Shown: positions 62,432 to 64,000 of the stretch, piece by piece
How positions within the stretch are numbered: the stretch's first letter is position 1
Layout: the number at the start of each line of letters is the position of its first letter
NCBI GenBank assembly: GCA_964608315.1
Contig: CAZSNF010000003.1
Span: 62,001 to 126,000, forward strand
DNA length: 64,000 nt
Origin: VXPQ01 sp964608315
GTDB lineage: Bacteria > Bacteroidota > Rhodothermia > Rhodothermales > VXPQ01
Reading direction: 5' to 3'
The notes under the pieces: model-generated
The model's database searches: none
The model's input: only the letters and a program-made list of their open reading frames with translations
Told to the model about the DNA's origin: nothing
Program-made: the position numbers and the translations under genes

Positions 62432-62437
62432 CTGCTA

Positions 62438-62476
62438 TCGGTTTTGATCAGCGTACAGGATACCCTGATTAAATCT
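62438..62476 (-). repeat. MITE end pair overlapping the Gfo/Idh stop
   Basis: GGTTTTGATCAGCGTAC then GGATACCCTGATTAAATC. The TTAA within the second end supplies the TAA stop of the Gfo/Idh gene on the minus strand. Confidence 0.65.
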
Positions 62477-63800
62477 CCCAGCCCTCGCGGTACGGACGAT
62501 GCAGATACTGCTCGGCTTCCGGGGCGTTGGGGATGGTCATTGTTTCCGCGTCGTACCGAATCAACGTATTGGCTTGCAAGGCCACGACGCCCAGCAACAT
62601 AACCTCGGTGAGCGGTACGGCGTAGGAAAACGGGCAAGTGGCTTCGGCAAGACCCTTGCACGCATTCACCCAATTCATTTCGTGGCTTTCCTTGATCCGG
62701 GGGAGGGTCTGCGGGACGTCCGCATATTCTTCCATCAGGGTCTCCGGGTACAGGCGCGGATTGTGACCGTACGTATCGTACAACAGTACGCCCTGGTCGC
62801 CGACCAGCAGGGCGCCCCCGCCCGGAATGAGCGTTACGTCGTCGGGCAACGCCGCGGGGCGCGGAGCGATCAGTCCGCCATCGTACCACATCATTCGGAA
62901 AGGCTCGCCGTCGCGCGCAAATTCGTATTGCGCCATCTGGGCTTGCGGCCATGCGGCATGGTCCACGCGCTCGAACGGGCTGGAACTGGTCCAGACCGAT
63001 TCGGGATATTCGAGGTCCAGCGCCCAGTAAGCGTGGTCGATGAGGTGCGCGCCCATATCGCCCAGCGCACTCGTACCCCAATCGACCCAGCCGCGCCAGG
63101 CAAACGGCGCGTACGAATCATGGTACGGCGCCTCGGGAGCAGGTCCCAGCCAGATGTCCCAATCCATATGCTCCGGCGGCGCCATGCTTTCCTTCGGAAT
63201 GGGTACGCCTTGCGGCCAGATAGGGCGATTCGTCCAGATGTGCGCTTCCCGGACCGTCCCGATCGCGCCGGCGCGCACCCATTCGATCAGGCGCCGTCCG
63301 TCGTCGTGGGAATGCCCCTGATTGCCCATCTGCGTAACCACGCCGGTTTGCTCCGCCAGTTCCAGCAAGCGTCGCGCCTCCCGAATCGTCCGCGTAAGCG
63401 GCTTCTGCACATACACATGCTTGCCGAGTTGCATGGCCATGCTGGCCGCCACAGCGTGCGTGTGATCCGGCGTCGCCACGATCACCGCGTCGATATCGTC
63501 GCCGCGCTCGTCGAGCATGCGCCGGAAATCCTTGTATCTGGCCGCGCCCGAATACTTCTCGAAGGAGCCCGAAGCCCGATCCCGATCCGGATCTGCCAGC
63601 GCCACGATATTTTCCGATGCGACATTTCCCAGATTCTGATTGGCGATGCCGCCCGCGCCTACGCCTGCGATATTCAGCAGGTCGCTGGGCGCGCGATACC
63701 CCGCCCCGCCGAGAACGTGTCTGGGGACGATCGTTACGCCCGCCGCCGCAAGCGAGGCATTGCGCAGAAAAGCGCGACGAGAAAATCTTTCCGCGTTCAT
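62469..63800 (-). CDS. Tat-exported Gfo/Idh/MocA family oxidoreductase
   Basis: A 443 aa NAD(P)-dependent sugar oxidoreductase-like protein. The N-terminal Tat signal is RFSRRAFLRNASLAAAGV. The Rossmann fold has LNIAGVGAGGIANQNLGNVA and VIVATPDHTHAVAASMAM, with the EKP motif changed to VQKPLTR (catalytic Lys kept), and GNQGHSHDDGRRLIEWV follows. The C-terminal domain contains WRGWVDWGTSALGDMGAHLIDH. Such exported members with tightly held cofactor act on sugars, alongside PVC-type cytochrome proteins as here (38 bp gap). ATG 63800 begins the Tat signal; an extra 6-19 residues upstream are possible. The stop codon lies in a repeat. Confidence 0.9.
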   Translation of the reverse strand: MNAERFSRRAFLRNASLAAAGVTIVPRHVLGGAGYRAPSDLLNIAGVGAGGIANQNLGNVASENIVALADPDRDRASGSFEKYSGAARYKDFRRMLDERGDDIDAVIVATPDHTHAVAASMAMQLGKHVYVQKPLTRTIREARRLLELAEQTGVVTQMGNQGHSHDDGRRLIEWVRAGAIGTVREAHIWTNRPIWPQGVPIPKESMAPPEHMDWDIWLGPAPEAPYHDSYAPFAWRGWVDWGTSALGDMGAHLIDHAYWALDLEYPESVWTSSSPFERVDHAAWPQAQMAQYEFARDGEPFRMMWYDGGLIAPRPAALPDDVTLIPGGGALLVGDQGVLLYDTYGHNPRLYPETLMEEYADVPQTLPRIKESHEMNWVNACKGLAEATCPFSYAVPLTEVMLLGVVALQANTLIRYDAETMTIPNAPEAEQYLHRPYREGWEI

Positions 63801-64000
63801 GAAATTTTCGCAAGTCATGTTGTCAGGAACCCTGATCGGGCAAGACGCCCGGCGCACTGGATCGCCAGGACGGCAAACCGGCGAAAATCACACCTGATTT
63901 CGTCTGACCGCCCCTGAACCCCGATCCAACGCAATAAACGTAAGAAACGACGCGCAACCGCGCATCTTTTTTTTGCAATAGAGTATCGTCCTTCGCCTGC

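Overview
The window looks like a chromosomal piece of a high-GC member of the Bacteroidota/Rhodothermota group, probably an uncultured Rhodothermales-like bacterium. The reasons are several lineage-typical proteins (DUF4837 and DUF4296 lipoproteins, a DUF4293 membrane protein, a DUF4212 plus acetate-type symporter pair), a C-terminal type IX secretion/sorting domain of the NYPNPFNP type, long-form HisG, few clear Shine-Dalgarno sites, and Tat-exported Gfo/Idh, TIM-barrel and PVC-type cytochrome proteins. The genus assignment is inference.

Layout. 1-2.7 kb: start of transketolase (minus, runs off the window), a VKOR-DsbA fusion and an MscS channel. 2.8-11.9 kb: a complete tryptophan block, trpE - unknown 158 aa gene - trpS - trpG - trpD - trpC - trpF - trpB - trpA. 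12-19 kb: DUF4837 lipoprotein, hisG, DUF4296 lipoprotein, RecQ, a glycosyltransferase, an EamA transporter and DUF4293. 19.5-23.6 kb: an ExbB/small membrane protein/ExbD/ExbD operon and an S41 protease. 23.9-28.6 kb: PolX/PHP with a destroyed polymerase site, a penicillin acylase-like hydrolase and a BadF-type sugar kinase. 28.7-34.4 kb: an acetate/carbohydrate block (DUF4212 + SSS symporter, two Tat TIM-barrel isomerases, Acs). 34.7-38.2 kb: a PabB-PabC fusion, an Sfp-type phosphopantetheinyl transferase and a STAS protein. 38.4-41 kb: a repetitive Calx-beta surface protein with a 13-C tract at its start. 41-50.7 kb: a one-module, fully reducing type I PKS followed by a thioester reductase-sulfotransferase fusion. 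51-64 kb: xylulokinase, PEP carboxykinase, two carboxylate transporters, an FprA-type reductase, a PVC-type cytochrome/HEAT protein and a Gfo/Idh/MocA oxidoreductase.

The most interesting functional system is the PKS plus reductase-sulfotransferase pair (41.1-50.7 kb). Its domains predict a saturated polyketide/fatty chain made on one ACP, released reductively to an aldehyde or alcohol, and probably O-sulfated: a candidate route to a sulfated lipid. The Sfp-type transferase 6 kb away could activate the ACP.

The most striking structural signal is non-coding. The intergenic spaces are packed with at least three families of small, transposase-free elements with terminal inverted repeats: a 254 bp family with TTAA target sites (two full copies, many solo ends), a roughly 190 bp composite family whose central segment is inverted relative to its ends in one of two full copies, and a 265 bp family with perfect TA duplications. 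Their ends abut or supply the stop codons of several genes (trpS, trpB, the Gfo/Idh gene) and abut the start codons of others (trpG, acs, the acylase). No tRNA, rRNA, CRISPR array or transposase gene was seen.
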